DNA of 54,866 bases from Synechococcaceae cyanobacterium (GTDB lineage Bacteria; Cyanobacteriota; Cyanobacteriia; PCC-6307; Cyanobiaceae): contig CANCJV010000026.1 of NCBI GenBank assembly GCA_947378425.1, positions 1 through 54,866 on the forward strand, given 5' to 3'. A program made the translations under genes and the position numbers. Below the pieces are notes generated by a model. That model was not told the origin of the DNA and searched no databases. It was given only the letters and a program-made list of their open reading frames with translations. This document shows positions 16,503 through 25,831 of the stretch, one piece after another. Position 1 is the stretch's first letter, and the number at the start of each line of letters is the position of its first letter.

Positions 16503-17713
16503 CCGACCAGCCCACCGGCCCGATTCCTGCGTCCGTCCCCCCCGATCACCAGCCTGGCGCTGCAGATTGGGGGCTCGGGGACCCAGTGCCGCAGGCCGGC
16601 CCAGAGCCAACCATCCGCGATTGGCCGGCTGGTCAGGACGGCCCCATGGCTGCGGCGGGCCCACCGGCCCAGCCGGAGCTCCCGGCAGAAGCCCAGCCGC
16701 CTGCTGGGAGCGAGCCGACGGACAGCGGCTATGCAACAGCGCAAGCTTGGCCGACAGCGTCAGGCGAACCCCTGGACCTGGCCGAGCTCCCCGTCGCAGC
16801 TGAGCTGCCAGCCCCGCTCTCAAGCCCGACGGCGCCGACAGCTGCCTCGGCCGAGGCTCGTGACACCCTGCTGGAGCTGGCCCTGCGTGAGCTCCAGCAA
16901 CGACGCCAGGCCCTGGAGCAGGAGATCGCCGTCCTGGAGCAGCGTCGTGATCAGATCCAGAAGCAGATCGCCAGCAGCTTCAGCGGCCAGTCCGATGGCA
17001 TCGCCCGCCGCGTCAAGGGCTTCCAGGAGTACCTGGTGGGGGCCCTGCAGGATCTGGCGGTGGCGGCCGACCAGATCGAGCTGGTGGCCCAGCCGGTCGT
17101 GGTGCAGCCCTCGCCCCTGGATCGGCAGACGGTGGCCAGTGCCCCGGCGGCCCCGCCGCCAGCCGCCGCCGGCCTGTTCAGTCAGGACGAGGCCCTGATC
17201 CGCACCTTGTTGAAGACCTACGGCGGCCAGCCGGATTTCTACGCTGACCCCTGGAAACTGCGGCGCACCCTGGAGCCCGCCGGAGCCGCCCTGCTGGAGG
17301 ACTGGTTTCTGAACCAGGGCGGCCGCGGTGCCCAGCCCAGCAGCGGCAGCCGCAATCGCAACGTGCTGATCGCCGCCGCCGCCATCGCCATCCTGGGGGA
17401 GCTCTACGGCGATCGTTTCCAGACCCTGGTGCTCGCCGGCCAGCCGGAGCGGCTGGGGGAATGGCGCCGCGGCCTGCAGGATTGCCTCGGTCTCAGCCGC
17501 GACGACTTCGGCCCCAGCAGCGGCATCGTGCTGTTCGAGCGCTCCGAGGCCGTGATCGAGCGGGCCGATCGGCTCGAGGAACGGGGCGAGTTGCCCTTCA
17601 TCGTCATGGATGCCGCTGAGCGAGTGGTGGACATCCCCCTGCTGCAGTTCCCCCTCTGGCTGGCCTTCGCCGCCGGGCCCGATGAGATCGGACTCGAGGA
17701 GGATCTCTACTGA
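16499..17713 (+). CDS. DUF3086 family protein
   Basis: A 404-residue cyanobacterial protein. Residues 1-120 are Pro/Ala/Glu-rich and look disordered. A coiled coil follows (ELQQRRQALEQEIAVLEQRR, about residues 125-165). The C-terminal domain (FSQDEALIRTLLKTYGGQP, FYADPWKLRRTLEP, WFLNQGGRG, then FIVMDAAERVVDIPLLQFPLWLAF) is the conserved DUF3086 part. The ATG at 16499 overlaps the DUF3119 stop. Function unknown; the constant pairing with a membrane-bound DUF3119 protein suggests a peripheral membrane role, which is inference. Confidence 0.85.
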   Translation: MTDQPTGPIPASVPPDHQPGAADWGLGDPVPQAGPEPTIRDWPAGQDGPMAAAGPPAQPELPAEAQPPAGSEPTDSGYATAQAWPTASGEPLDLAELPVAAELPAPLSSPTAPTAASAEARDTLLELALRELQQRRQALEQEIAVLEQRRDQIQKQIASSFSGQSDGIARRVKGFQEYLVGALQDLAVAADQIELVAQPVVVQPSPLDRQTVASAPAAPPPAAAGLFSQDEALIRTLLKTYGGQPDFYADPWKLRRTLEPAGAALLEDWFLNQGGRGAQPSSGSRNRNVLIAAAAIAILGELYGDRFQTLVLAGQPERLGEWRRGLQDCLGLSRDDFGPSSGIVLFERSEAVIERADRLEERGELPFIVMDAAERVVDIPLLQFPLWLAFAAGPDEIGLEEDLY

Positions 17714-18039
17714 GCCAGGCAGCGAGGCCGCAGGGCTCGCGGGAAGCCGCCAGGGGTGACGAGCCTGGCCCCCAGGTGCGCTCCTGCCCCTGAGCGAGGC
17801 CTGGGGGGCATGCCGCTCCCAGCGCCAGGACTCTCACTCATCCCTGAAACCGGCAGGAAAGGCAAGGCCGCCGAGCAACCGCTCAAGCGGGCCCTGAGGC
17901 AAGCTGAAGCCCGGATGGACGCTTCCAGGTCAACCAGCCCGGGCCGGCTCACCCAAGGCTCGAGCGGCCGACGCCTGGGCCATTGACCCCAGAGCTGTTG
18001 GCCCCATCCTCCCTTCCCACGCCTGCTCACCGCCTGCCC
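17714..18039. other. 326-base intergenic region with an imperfect hairpin
   Basis: No gene is seen. At 17769-17807 an 8-bp outer stem (CCCCCAGG/CCTGGGGG) and a 5-bp inner stem (CGCTC/GAGCG) flank a small internal loop, with an 8-base apical loop. No T-run follows. It may mark the end of the DUF3086 transcript or be a regulatory leader of plsY, whose promoter must also be here. Confidence 0.6.
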
Positions 18040-18705
18040 ATGCTGCTGAATCTGTTCGTGCTGGTGGCCGGCTATCTGCTCGGCTCGATTCCCTCGGGCT
18101 GGCTGGCAGGCCACTGGCTGGCCGGCATCGACATCCGCCAACAGGGCTCGGGCTCCACCGGGGCCACCAACGTGCTGCGGGTGCTGGGCAAGGGTCCGGC
18201 CCTGGCGGTGTTCGTGGTCGACGTGTTCAAGGGCAGCCTGGCGGTGCTGCTGGCCAAGGCCCTGCTGCAACCCCTCGGCTTTGACGCCGGCAGCGACGGG
18301 TGGGTGGTGGCCGCAGGCCTGGCGGCCCTGGCGGGTCACATCTGGCCGCTGTGGCTGGGCTGGAAGGGCGGCAAGGCGGTGGCCACGGGCCTGGGGATGC
18401 TGCTGGGTCTGACCTGGCCCGTCGGCCTGGCCTGTTTCGGCATCTTCCTGACGGTGCTCAGCTTCAGCCGCATCGTTTCGCTCTCCAGCGTGGTGGCGGC
18501 CCTGGCCCTGCCGGCGCTGATGCTGGCCTGGTTCGGCAGCGGCGGCCTGCGGCCCGCCTACTTGGTGCTGGCGGTGCTCACCACAGTGCTGGTGGTCTGG
18601 CGCCATCGCAGCAACCTGGAGCGCGTTCTGGCCGGCCAGGAGCCCCGGCTTGGGGCCGCCAAGGCTGCCGCCCGCAAGGACCTGGATCCCCCTGCCGCGG
18701 CCTAA
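18040..18705 (+). CDS. plsY: Glycerol-3-phosphate acyltransferase (acyl-phosphate type)
   Basis: A 221-residue integral membrane enzyme that transfers an acyl group from acyl-phosphate to glycerol-3-phosphate, the first step of phospholipid synthesis. The three conserved loops are present: GSIPSGWLAG, GSGSTGATNVLRVLG and GWKGGKAVATGLG. About five to six transmembrane helices are visible. The ATG at 18040 (MLLNLFVLV) puts the first helix at the N-terminus, as in the family. The stop shares the bases CTAA with the stop of convergent proC, with no terminator between. Its neighbours upstream are a lipid-transport-type permease and membrane DUF proteins. Confidence 0.95.
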   Translation: MLLNLFVLVAGYLLGSIPSGWLAGHWLAGIDIRQQGSGSTGATNVLRVLGKGPALAVFVVDVFKGSLAVLLAKALLQPLGFDAGSDGWVVAAGLAALAGHIWPLWLGWKGGKAVATGLGMLLGLTWPVGLACFGIFLTVLSFSRIVSLSSVVAALALPALMLAWFGSGGLRPAYLVLAVLTTVLVVWRHRSNLERVLAGQEPRLGAAKAAARKDLDPPAAA

Positions 18706-19565
18706 GCCAGCTCGCGGCTGCGATCGGCGGCGGCCAGAACCGCCTCGATCAGGGCCGAGCGCAGGCCGGCCCGCTCCAGTTCCCGCAGTCCGGCGATCGT
18801 GGTGCCGGCCGGACTGGTGACCATGTCCTTGAGCTGGCCGGGATGGAGTTCCCGCTCATGCAGCAGGGCGGCGGTACCCGCCAGGGTGCGATGGGCCAGG
18901 TGCTGGGCCAGATGCCTGGGCAGACCAGCTGCCACGGCACCATCGGCCATGGCCTCGGCCACCAGGGCCACGAAGGCGGGCCCGGAGGAGGTGAGGGCCA
19001 GGAAGGCATCCAGCTGGGCTTCCGGCAGCTCCAGCACCTCGCCCACCCGACCGAACAGCAGCCGCACCCACTCCCGCTGCTTGAGGCTGATGTCCTGACC
19101 CCAGGCCAGGCCGGTGAGCCCCGCCCGCACCAGACAGGGGGTGTTGGGCACAGCCCGCACGATCCGGCAGCTGGGGAACAGGCGCTGCAGCCGGGCCAGG
19201 GTCACGCCGGCCAGCACCGAGATCAGCAGCTGAGGGCTTGGCCCCTCAACGGCGGCACCCAGGGTCTGAGCGACGCCATCCAGTTGCTGGGGCTTGACCG
19301 CCAGCAGCAGCACCGGGGCCCGCCAGGCCTGCAGCGGATCGGTGCTCACCGCCAGCTGATGGGCCTGGCGCAGCCGCTCGGCCGAGGCTTCGCTGGACAC
19401 CACGCCGCATAGACGCCGGGGATCGATCAGCCCGGCTTCAATCAGGGGAAACACCAGGGCCTGGGCCATGCGACCCAGGCCAATGACACCGAGATCGACT
19501 GTGCCGACAGCCTCGCAGCCGGCCTCGTCAGGGGCGATCGTGTTCCGGTCGTCAGACCAGATCAT
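18702..19565 (-). CDS. proC: Pyrroline-5-carboxylate reductase
   Basis: A 287-residue enzyme that makes proline from pyrroline-5-carboxylate with NAD(P)H. The Rossmann start is [13 protein letters not shown] (residues ~25-37), followed by [10 protein letters not shown], the [11 protein letters not shown] motif, and the C-terminal dimerisation region [19 protein letters not shown] and [13 protein letters not shown]. All family motifs are intact. The ATG at 19565 overlaps the end of sepF by 14 bases. Order pipX-pipY-sepF-proC is a conserved cyanobacterial arrangement. Confidence 0.95.
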   Translation of the reverse strand: MIWSDDRNTIAPDEAGCEAVGTVDLGVIGLGRMAQALVFPLIEAGLIDPRRLCGVVSSEASAERLRQAHQLAVSTDPLQAWRAPVLLLAVKPQQLDGVAQTLGAAVEGPSPQLLISVLAGVTLARLQRLFPSCRIVRAVPNTPCLVRAGLTGLAWGQDISLKQREWVRLLFGRVGEVLELPEAQLDAFLALTSSGPAFVALVAEAMADGAVAAGLPRHLAQHLAHRTLAGTAALLHERELHPGQLKDMVTSPAGTTIAGLRELERAGLRSALIEAVLAAADRSRELA

Positions 19566-20124
19566 CCTTGCGGCCCCAGGCGGGACTCGGGGCGGCTTCC
19601 TGGGGCTCGGACGAGATGCGGCTGGCGGTGATGGTGGGGGAGGCGGCCTCCTCGCCACCGGCGGTGGTGACGGTGACACAGCTGGGAGCGAACAGGAAGA
19701 TGCTCTCGCCCACCCGCTCCTGATGCCCGTCGATGGCAAAGGTGCCACCGGCAACGAAGTCGACGGCCCGCTGGGCCTGGTCGGGCTCCATCATCGTGAG
19801 GTTGAGGATCATCGTCTTGCGCTCCCGCAGGGCCTGGATGGCGCGGGGCATTTCATCGAAGCTGCGCGGCTCCATCAGGCAGACCTCCACCGCCGAAGTG
19901 GAGATGCCAGGCATGCCGATGACGTTGGTGCCCGCAAAGGGGTCATCGCTGCCGAAGGGCTCACTCAGGGCCAGGGCACTGCTGCCACTGGTGCTGCCGA
20001 AGCTGCGCGTGCTGGGGGCGGGCTCGCCAACATCACCGGGGTCGTAGTCGAGCTCGTCGTCGTATTCGCCATCGAGATAGTCATCTCCTGAGACGACGGC
20101 ACGCAGACGGGAAAACAACGACAC
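19552..20124 (-). CDS. sepF: Cell division protein SepF
   Basis: A 190-residue FtsZ-associated protein (Cdv2/YlmF) that tethers and aligns FtsZ filaments at the septum. The N-terminal amphipathic membrane helix [11 protein letters not shown] is present, followed by an acidic, Asp/Tyr/Ser-rich linker (residues ~12-80). The DUF552 core has [31 protein letters not shown] and [17 protein letters not shown]-terminal tail of about 40 residues is Thr/Ala/Ser-rich. The start is a GTG at 20124. Its 3' end overlaps proC. Confidence 0.95.
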   Translation of the reverse strand: MSLFSRLRAVVSGDDYLDGEYDDELDYDPGDVGEPAPSTRSFGSTSGSSALALSEPFGSDDPFAGTNVIGMPGISTSAVEVCLMEPRSFDEMPRAIQALRERKTMILNLTMMEPDQAQRAVDFVAGGTFAIDGHQERVGESIFLFAPSCVTVTTAGGEEAASPTITASRISSEPQEAAPSPAWGRKDDLV

Positions 20125-20185
20125 AGCTAGCCTCGGAGGAATGCTTCAGACCTGAATAGCGTCCCACGGGAGCGGTGGCAACCTC

Positions 20186-20878
20186 TCAGACGGTGTTCGT
20201 CCGCGTTTCTGGCCCCAGGGGAGCCCCTGCCCCTGGCAGCACGCCGAACAACGTGGTACCGAGCCGCACCCAGGTGCTGCCGGCGGCCACCGCCTCGGGC
20301 CAGTCGCCACTCATGCCCATCGACAGCTGCTCCAGGCCGAGCTCGGCCGCCAGATCAGCGCAGTCCTGAAACAGGCTGCGGCGCTCCTGGGGCGTCAGGC
20401 CCCTGGGGGCGATCGTCATCAGCCCCACGGGGCGCAACGGCGCCAGGCCAGCCAGCTCCGGCCAGGCCTGGCGGAACTCCGCGGCGCTGAAGCCGGTCTT
20501 GGCGGGATCGGGGCGCAGCTTCAACTGAAACAGAATCGCCGGTGCCAGTCCCTCCTCAGCGGCAATCCGCTGCAGGCGTCTGGCCAGCTCGAGGCTGTCG
20601 ACGGAGTGAATGGTGCCGAAATGACGCAGAACCCCCCGGGCTTTGTTGGCCTGCAGCCGACCGATGAAATGCCAGTCGAGGGGACCGAGATCGGTGAGCT
20701 GCTCCTGCTTGACCTGGGCCTCCTGCAGCCGGCTTTCGCCGAAACTGCGCTGTCCGAGGGCCACCGCCTCGCGGATGGCCGCAGCGTCCTGGCCCTTGCT
20801 CACAGCCAGCAGGCGGGTGGTGGGGGGCAGCTGAGTGCCCAGTTCAGCCAGACGGGCGGCCAGGGCCCCACGCTCCAT
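20186..20878 (-). CDS. pipY: PLP-binding protein PipY (YggS/PLPBP family)
   Basis: A 230-residue single-domain TIM-barrel protein that binds pyridoxal phosphate and controls vitamin B6 and amino-acid balance without a known reaction. The PLP lysine lies in LLAVSKGQ (residue ~28). Other conserved parts are FGESRLQEA, LDWHFIGRLQANKAR and LSMGMSGDWPEAV, and the phosphate-binding end TWVRLGTTLFG. The ATG overlaps the pipX stop by one base, so translation is coupled; in Synechococcus elongatus the pipX-pipY operon is established. Confidence 0.93.
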   Translation of the reverse strand: MERGALAARLAELGTQLPPTTRLLAVSKGQDAAAIREAVALGQRSFGESRLQEAQVKQEQLTDLGPLDWHFIGRLQANKARGVLRHFGTIHSVDSLELARRLQRIAAEEGLAPAILFQLKLRPDPAKTGFSAAEFRQAWPELAGLAPLRPVGLMTIAPRGLTPQERRSLFQDCADLAAELGLEQLSMGMSGDWPEAVAAGSTWVRLGTTLFGVLPGAGAPLGPETRTNTV

Positions 20879-21144
20879 CAGATGAAGGTCTGGTTGAAGA
20901 GCTGCCGCCAGCGCTCCAGCTCCTGGGGGCCTTCGCGGCGGGCACGGACCAGATTCTGTTCGGCGAAATGGCGAGCATCCATCTGTGGAATCACCTCGAA
21001 CATGGCACCGCGACTCTGGAGCGTGACCAGAAAGAAAATCCGCTGGGCATAGAGGGTGGCGAAAAGATCTTTGCTCTCCGCAACGGGGGCAACCCGATAG
21101 AGCATCCCGAAGGTCGGGTGATTCAGATAACGCTCAGAACTCAC
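20878..21144 (-). CDS. pipX: PII-interacting protein PipX (NtcA coactivator)
   Basis: An 88-residue protein that shuttles between PII (GlnB) and the nitrogen regulator NtcA; bound to NtcA with 2-oxoglutarate it activates nitrogen genes. Recognised by YLNHPTFGMLYRV, LYAQRIFFLVTL, MDARHFAEQNLVRARRE and the C-terminal helix ending NQTFI. The Tudor-like N-terminal part and the two helices are complete. I place the start at the GTG at 21144 (giving MSSERYLNHP, as in relatives); a GTG at 21177 would add 11 residues. It is the first gene of the coupled pair with pipY. Confidence 0.92.
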   Translation of the reverse strand: MSSERYLNHPTFGMLYRVAPVAESKDLFATLYAQRIFFLVTLQSRGAMFEVIPQMDARHFAEQNLVRARREGPQELERWRQLFNQTFI

Positions 21145-21225
21145 ATCGCCGATCAAACTGCCCCCATTCAACCCCACCGTGCTCAGGGCAGGCCTCCAGC
21201 GGCGCGAACCTCCACGGTGACGCTC

Positions 21226-22173
21226 CTAGGCAGCGCCGATCCGGATCCGCAAGCCCACCAGCAGCAGCAGAGCTGCGGCCGCCAGCAGGGTCGGCAGCGT
21301 CGCGATCGGCGCGGGCTGATGCAGGTTCTCCGGCGCCAGCCAGCGGCCGCCGCGGGCCATCAGCGCCTCCGCCCCCTGCTCCGAGCGCAACAGCACATTG
21401 GCCAGCAGGCGCTCCCCCACAGCCAGAGCCAGCCCCAGGCCCGTCTTCCAGCCCAGGGCCTTGAAATTGACGGCACGGGTGGCCAGAGAGCGCAGCAGGT
21501 TCTGGAACTCCTCCTGCACCAGCGGCAGGAAGCGCAAGGCCAGCAGCAAGGTGAAGCCGAGCCGCTCGACCGGCAGCCCCAGGCGCCCCAGGGGGACCAG
21601 CCACCAGTCGATGGCCCAGACCAGGGCCTCGGGGGAGGTGCTCAGCAGCAGCAGATTGGCGCTGTGAATCAGGGTGAACAACACCGTGGCACTGTTGAGG
21701 CCCAGTTGGGCCGACTTTCGAGTCACCACCAGGGGACCGAGTTGCAGGGGGCCGAGCTGCAACGGCCCCCAGTGCACCAGCTCCCAGGAGAGGCCGAGGC
21801 GCTCGGGTACAGGGCCGCCCGACTCAGGCGCCGGGGCGAGGCGCAGCTCGCCTGGGGGCCGCTGCAGGCTGGAGGAGGAGGCCTCGCCGGCCGGCAAGGT
21901 GGAGGAGAGCAGGCCCACCAGCACCGCCAGGGCCAGCCATACCAGCAGACTGCGTCCCCACAGACGCAGCGGCAGGCCGCTGGCGAAGGTGATCAGCAGC
22001 AGCAGGCCCACCAGCGACAGGCGCCAGATCGGACCCGCCAGGATCGGGGTCACCAGGAAGGCCAGGGTCCAGGCCAACTTCAGGCGCGGATCGAGCCGCT
22101 GCAGCCAGCTGGCCGCACCGCTGTCACTGGTGTCGACGTACTGACCGATCGGCAGCTGGCGCAGCCAGTCCAT
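21226..22173 (-). CDS. ECF-type transporter transmembrane subunit (EcfT/CbiQ family)
   Basis: A 315-residue membrane protein that couples ATPases to a vitamin- or metal-binding S component. It starts MDWLRQLPIGQYVD, then RLDPRLKLAWTLAFL, typical of EcfT. The coupling-helix motif region is LALRFLPLVQEEFQNLLRSLATRAV (Ala-Arg-Gly-type signature in degenerate form) and a second one AEALMARGGRW. Five or so transmembrane helices are visible. The periplasmic loop near residues 100-150 holds a short LQLGP repeat. It lies 24 bases after der on the same strand. Which ATPase and S component it serves cannot be told. Confidence 0.9.
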   Translation of the reverse strand: MDWLRQLPIGQYVDTSDSGAASWLQRLDPRLKLAWTLAFLVTPILAGPIWRLSLVGLLLLITFASGLPLRLWGRSLLVWLALAVLVGLLSSTLPAGEASSSSLQRPPGELRLAPAPESGGPVPERLGLSWELVHWGPLQLGPLQLGPLVVTRKSAQLGLNSATVLFTLIHSANLLLLSTSPEALVWAIDWWLVPLGRLGLPVERLGFTLLLALRFLPLVQEEFQNLLRSLATRAVNFKALGWKTGLGLALAVGERLLANVLLRSEQGAEALMARGGRWLAPENLHQPAPIATLPTLLAAAALLLLVGLRIRIGAA

Positions 22174-22197
22174 CAGCGAGGCTCCCGAGCCATGGCC

Positions 22198-23562
22198 TCA
22201 GCGGCTGCGGGCCTGGGAGCGGGCCAGCTCCTTCTCGGCGTCCCGTTGCTGCTTGCCGCGCCAGAAGAGCCGCAGCGGCGAGCCTTCGAAGCCCAGACCC
22301 TCGCGGATCTGGCGTTCGACATAGCGCCGGTAGGTTTCGCCGAACAGCTTGGGATCATTGACGAACAGGGTGAAGCTGGGCGGCCGCGTCGCCACCTGGG
22401 TGCCGTAATAGATGCGCCCCTGGCGACCGCCGCGGGTGGTGGGCGGTGAGCGCCAGCGCAGGGCCTCCTCCAGCACTTCATTCACCACCGAGGTGGTGAC
22501 GCGGCGGCGATGCTGCTCCACCGCCAACTTGGCCAGGGGGAAGATCGCCGTGACCCGCTGCCCGGAGAGGGCCGAGGTGAACAGCATCGCCGCCCAGTCG
22601 AGGAAGTAGAGCTTGGCCCGCAGCTCCTTCTCCATCGCCGAGAGGGTGTGGCTGTCCTTCTCGATGGCGTCCCACTTGTTGACCACCACCACACAGGCAC
22701 GGCCCTCCTCCTCAATGCGACCGGCCAGGCGCTGATCCTGTTCGGTGACGCCATCGAGGGCATCGATCACCAGCACACAGACATCACTGCGCTCGATCGC
22801 CTTGAAGCTGCGGTTGATGCCGAAGTATTCCGGGCCGTAGTCGACGCTGCGGCGGCGGCGGATACCGGCGGTGTCGAGCAGCTTCCAGGTGTGGCCCTCG
22901 CGCTCGATCGTGGTGTCGATCGTGTCGCGGGTGGTGCCGCGGATCGGGCTGACGATCGCCCGGTTCTCGCCGCAGATGGCATTGAGCAGGCTGGATTTGC
23001 CCACATTGGGCCGGCCGATGATCGCCAGCTGGATCGGCGGCTCGCTCTCCACCTCCGGGGTGGCGGGCAGGAAGCTCACCACCTTGTCGAGCAGTTCGCC
23101 GGTGCCGGCACCGTGGATGGCCGAGATCGGGAACGGTTCCCCCAGGCCCAGGGTCCAGAAGTCAGCGGCCATGGCCAGGCCCTGATCGGGCGATTCGCAC
23201 TTGTTCACCGCCAGCAGCACCGGCACGCCCTGGCCGCGCAGCCATTCGGCGATCGAGGCATCGGCGGCGGTGTGTCCCTGCTGGCCGTCAACGATCACCA
23301 CTGCCACGGCCGCCTCGGCCAGGGCGAGGTTGGCCTGCTCGCGGATCTCCGGCAGGAACTCGCTGTCGTCGTCGAACACCAGACCACCGGTGTCCACCAC
23401 CCGGAAGGTGCGGTCGCCCCAGTAGCCCTCCTGGTAGGTGCGGTCCCGGGTGACACCGGGCTGGTCGTGCACGATCGCCTCACGGCTGCGGCACAGACGA
23501 TTGACCAGCGTGGACTTGCCCACGTTGGGGCGCCCGATGATCGCAACGACAGGTAGCGCCAA
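22198..23562 (-). CDS. der: Ribosome biogenesis GTPase Der (EngA)
   Basis: A 454-residue GTPase with two tandem G domains and a C-terminal KH-like domain; it helps mature the 50S subunit. Walker [10 protein letters not shown] occurs at about residues 9-17 and again GRPNVGKSS near 183. G3 motifs are DTGGL and DTAGI; G4 motifs are NKCE and NKWD. The KH-like end contains [15 protein letters not shown] and RFWRGK-like residues. The second G domain carries the [13 protein letters not shown]-type stretch following DTAGI. Length is normal. It heads the block der-ecfT, with pipX behind. Confidence 0.97.
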   Translation of the reverse strand: MALPVVAIIGRPNVGKSTLVNRLCRSREAIVHDQPGVTRDRTYQEGYWGDRTFRVVDTGGLVFDDDSEFLPEIREQANLALAEAAVAVVIVDGQQGHTAADASIAEWLRGQGVPVLLAVNKCESPDQGLAMAADFWTLGLGEPFPISAIHGAGTGELLDKVVSFLPATPEVESEPPIQLAIIGRPNVGKSSLLNAICGENRAIVSPIRGTTRDTIDTTIEREGHTWKLLDTAGIRRRRSVDYGPEYFGINRSFKAIERSDVCVLVIDALDGVTEQDQRLAGRIEEEGRACVVVVNKWDAIEKDSHTLSAMEKELRAKLYFLDWAAMLFTSALSGQRVTAIFPLAKLAVEQHRRRVTTSVVNEVLEEALRWRSPPTTRGGRQGRIYYGTQVATRPPSFTLFVNDPKLFGETYRRYVERQIREGLGFEGSPLRLFWRGKQQRDAEKELARSQARSR

Positions 23563-23617
23563 AACGCTTTATTCCTTCTACGTAACACCTCGTAAGACCC
23601 TACCGCCCTGTGGCCAC

Positions 23618-24115
23618 TCAACCCACCGGCGGATCCCCCGGATGACCGGCCACCGGATCGGCCGGAGCGTCCAGCAGGGGTGGCAGCGGTCCGGTTGCGG
23701 CCAGGGGCTCGCCGCGGCCGGCCAGGTGGGCCAGCAGCCAGTTCACCGCCGTGGCCCGGCGGGTGCGCCGCGGGTAGAGCTCGGCGATGCTGTAGCCGGC
23801 GAAGCCCAGCTGCTGCTTGAGCAGCTGCTTGTGCTCCCGGGGGATCGAGCGGGTCAGGGCGACGCTGGCGGGCCGCTCGGCGATGACCTCGGGGGCGATC
23901 GGGAAGGACTCCCGCCAGGACGCCTCCGTCGCCGGGCCCGCGCTCCAGGGGCCGGAGCCAGCGGGCTCGTATCCCAGGCGCGGCCAGATCAGTTCACACA
24001 CGAAGCGATCGCTGGTGCGATCCGCCAGCACCGCCTCCAGCAACGCCCGGCTCAGGGGGAAGGGATCAGCTGCTGGGGCGGCTTCCACGGGTGCTGGGCC
24101 TGGGAGTGCCGCCAT
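23618..24115 (-). CDS. DUF1823 family protein
   Basis: A 165-residue protein of a family confined to cyanobacteria and plastid-bearing organisms. The diagnostic parts are WPRLGYEP, WRESFPIAPEVIAERPASVALTRSIPREHKQLLKQQLGF and the arginine-rich PRRTRRATAVNWLLAHL. N-terminal 20 and C-terminal 30 residues are Pro/Ala-rich and variable. I chose the ATG at 24115; upstream the same frame has no family similarity. Function is unknown. It is on the same strand as der, 55 bases upstream of der's start, so both could share a transcript. Confidence 0.85.
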   Translation of the reverse strand: MAALPGPAPVEAAPAADPFPLSRALLEAVLADRTSDRFVCELIWPRLGYEPAGSGPWSAGPATEASWRESFPIAPEVIAERPASVALTRSIPREHKQLLKQQLGFAGYSIAELYPRRTRRATAVNWLLAHLAGRGEPLAATGPLPPLLDAPADPVAGHPGDPPVG

Positions 24116-24682
24116 CGTCGCCCATCCGGTGGAACACCCGGACCCCTGCCATCCAGGCGCCAGCCTGCCGGGGACGCCGAGGCCGGGGTTGAGGTGCTCC
24201 TGGCCGGGCTCGACGCTGCGCCAGTCCTGGACATGGCCGGGCAGGAGGACCGGATGGAGCAGAAAGGTGGTCGACGTTCCCCGGTTGAAGTTCCCGGCTT
24301 GACGTTCGCCATCGGTGTGATCCCAACGATCCAGAAGCACTCGCCTGCGTGGGGCTGTTTCCCTCTGGCTGCCTGGGCATGGAGCCTGCCCTCGCCCTGC
24401 ATCCCGCGGTGATGCCCTCGCAGGAATACCCACGCATGGCCGCATGGGTTCCGGCGGCGCCCAGGTCAGGAACACCCGCCAACGGTTTCCGCCACGCCTG
24501 CGGAAGTCCAGGACAGGGCTTGCGGAGAGGGCACCTTCACACGGTTGCCAGCGACACCGTTGCCAGCGACGTCGCCCCCGGTGCCTGGGGGCTCCACAGG
24601 GGCGCTCGCCATTGATGAGGTCCATGGCGCCACAGGGGCCGCCGCCGGAGGAGCGGCCGAGGTGAGGAGCGGGAGACAATGG
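24116..24682. other. 567-base divergent intergenic region
   Basis: It separates the divergent DUF1823 and dus genes. No gene or tRNA is recognised. A 12-base direct repeat GTTGCCAGCGAC occurs twice, 15 bases apart, at 24544-24555 and 24559-24570, about 115 bases before the dus start; it could be an operator, though nothing else supports this. Confidence 0.5.
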
Positions 24683-25831
24683 ATGACGATGGTCGCCACT
24701 CCCCCCCGCCAGCCACCCACCAGCCCCGCTGCTGCGGCTGGAGGCACGCCGCTGGCGTGCTCTCAGGAACCGGAGGCGGCCGGGCTGTTCCCGCGGCCGC
24801 TGCGGCTGGCGGGCCATGGACTGGAGCGCACCCTGAGCTGCCGGGTGCTGCAGTCGCCGCTGGCGGGGGTGAGTGATCGCATCTTCCGGGCCCTGGTGCG
24901 GCGCTGGGCCCCCGAGGCCCTGCTCTACACCGAGATGGTCAACGCCACCAGCCTGGAACTGGGCCACGGGCGGCTCAAGCTGGAGGATCTGGCCACGGAG
25001 GACGGCCCGATCGCCGTGCAGCTGTTCGACCACCGGCCGGCGGCGATGGCGGAGGCGGCGCGGCGGGCCGAGGCGGCCGGCGCCTTCCTGATCGACATCA
25101 ACATGGGCTGCCCGGTGCGCAAGATCGCCCGCAAGGGCGGCGGCAGCGGCCTGATCCGGGAACCGGAGCTGGCGGCGCGCATCGTCGAGGCCGTCGCGGC
25201 CGCCGTCGCGATTCCCGTCACGGTCAAGACGCGCCTGGGCTGGTGCAGCCGCGGCGATCACGACAGCAGCAACAGCTCCGGCCAGGCCTGCGAGCCCGCA
25301 ACCGCCACCACCGCCGCGGCCGTGCACTGGTGCCGCCAGCTCGAGCAGGCCGGCGCCCGACTGCTCACCCTGCATGGCCGCAGCCGCGAGCAGGGCTTCA
25401 GCGGCTCGGCCGACTGGCAGGCGATCGCGGCGGTCAAGCGCAGCCTGACGATCCCGCTGATCGCCAACGGTGATGTGACCGGCCCCGACGCCGCCCGGCG
25501 CTGCCTGCGGCAGACCGGCGCCGATGGCGTGATGGTCGGACGGGGCACGATGGGTGCCCCCTGGCTGGTGGGGCAGATCGCCGCCGCCCTCGAGGGCCGG
25601 CCCGTGCCGCCCACGCCGGGGCCCGCGGAGCGCCTGGCCCTGGCGGCGGAGCACCTCCAGGCCCTGGTGGCCAGCCGGGGCGAGCGGGGCCTGCTGATCG
25701 CCCGCAAGCACATGGGCTGGACCTGCCAGGGCTTTGCCGGCGCCCCCCAGCTGCGCCACGGCCTGATGCGGGCCGCCACGCCGGCCGAAGCGATGGAGCT
25801 GCTGAACCGGGCCGCCGCGGCCCTGCCCTAA
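24683..25831 (+). CDS. dus: tRNA-dihydrouridine synthase
   Basis: A 382-residue FMN enzyme that reduces uridines in tRNA D-loops. The core has LQSPLAGVSDRIFR, YTEMVNATSL, VQLFDHRPAAMAEAA, INMGCPVRKIARKGGGSGL with the catalytic Cys, VTVKTRLGW, LLTLHGRSREQGFSG and LIANGDV. The C-terminal helical tRNA-binding domain follows. About 25 residues near 200 (SSNSSGQACEPATATTAA) look like a low-complexity insertion after VKTRLGW. The start ATG at 24683 is preceded by GGGAG; a second ATG four bases earlier opens a different frame. Its TAA overlaps the TAG of convergent DUF4079. Confidence 0.93.
   Translation: MTMVATPPRQPPTSPAAAAGGTPLACSQEPEAAGLFPRPLRLAGHGLERTLSCRVLQSPLAGVSDRIFRALVRRWAPEALLYTEMVNATSLELGHGRLKLEDLATEDGPIAVQLFDHRPAAMAEAARRAEAAGAFLIDINMGCPVRKIARKGGGSGLIREPELAARIVEAVAAAVAIPVTVKTRLGWCSRGDHDSSNSSGQACEPATATTAAAVHWCRQLEQAGARLLTLHGRSREQGFSGSADWQAIAAVKRSLTIPLIANGDVTGPDAARRCLRQTGADGVMVGRGTMGAPWLVGQIAAALEGRPVPPTPGPAERLALAAEHLQALVASRGERGLLIARKHMGWTCQGFAGAPQLRHGLMRAATPAEAMELLNRAAAALP

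Noticed and set aside
20968-22449. A 493-codon plus-strand frame
   Set aside because: Opposite to pipX, ecfT and der, which are all clearly real; Gln/Arg-rich shadow.
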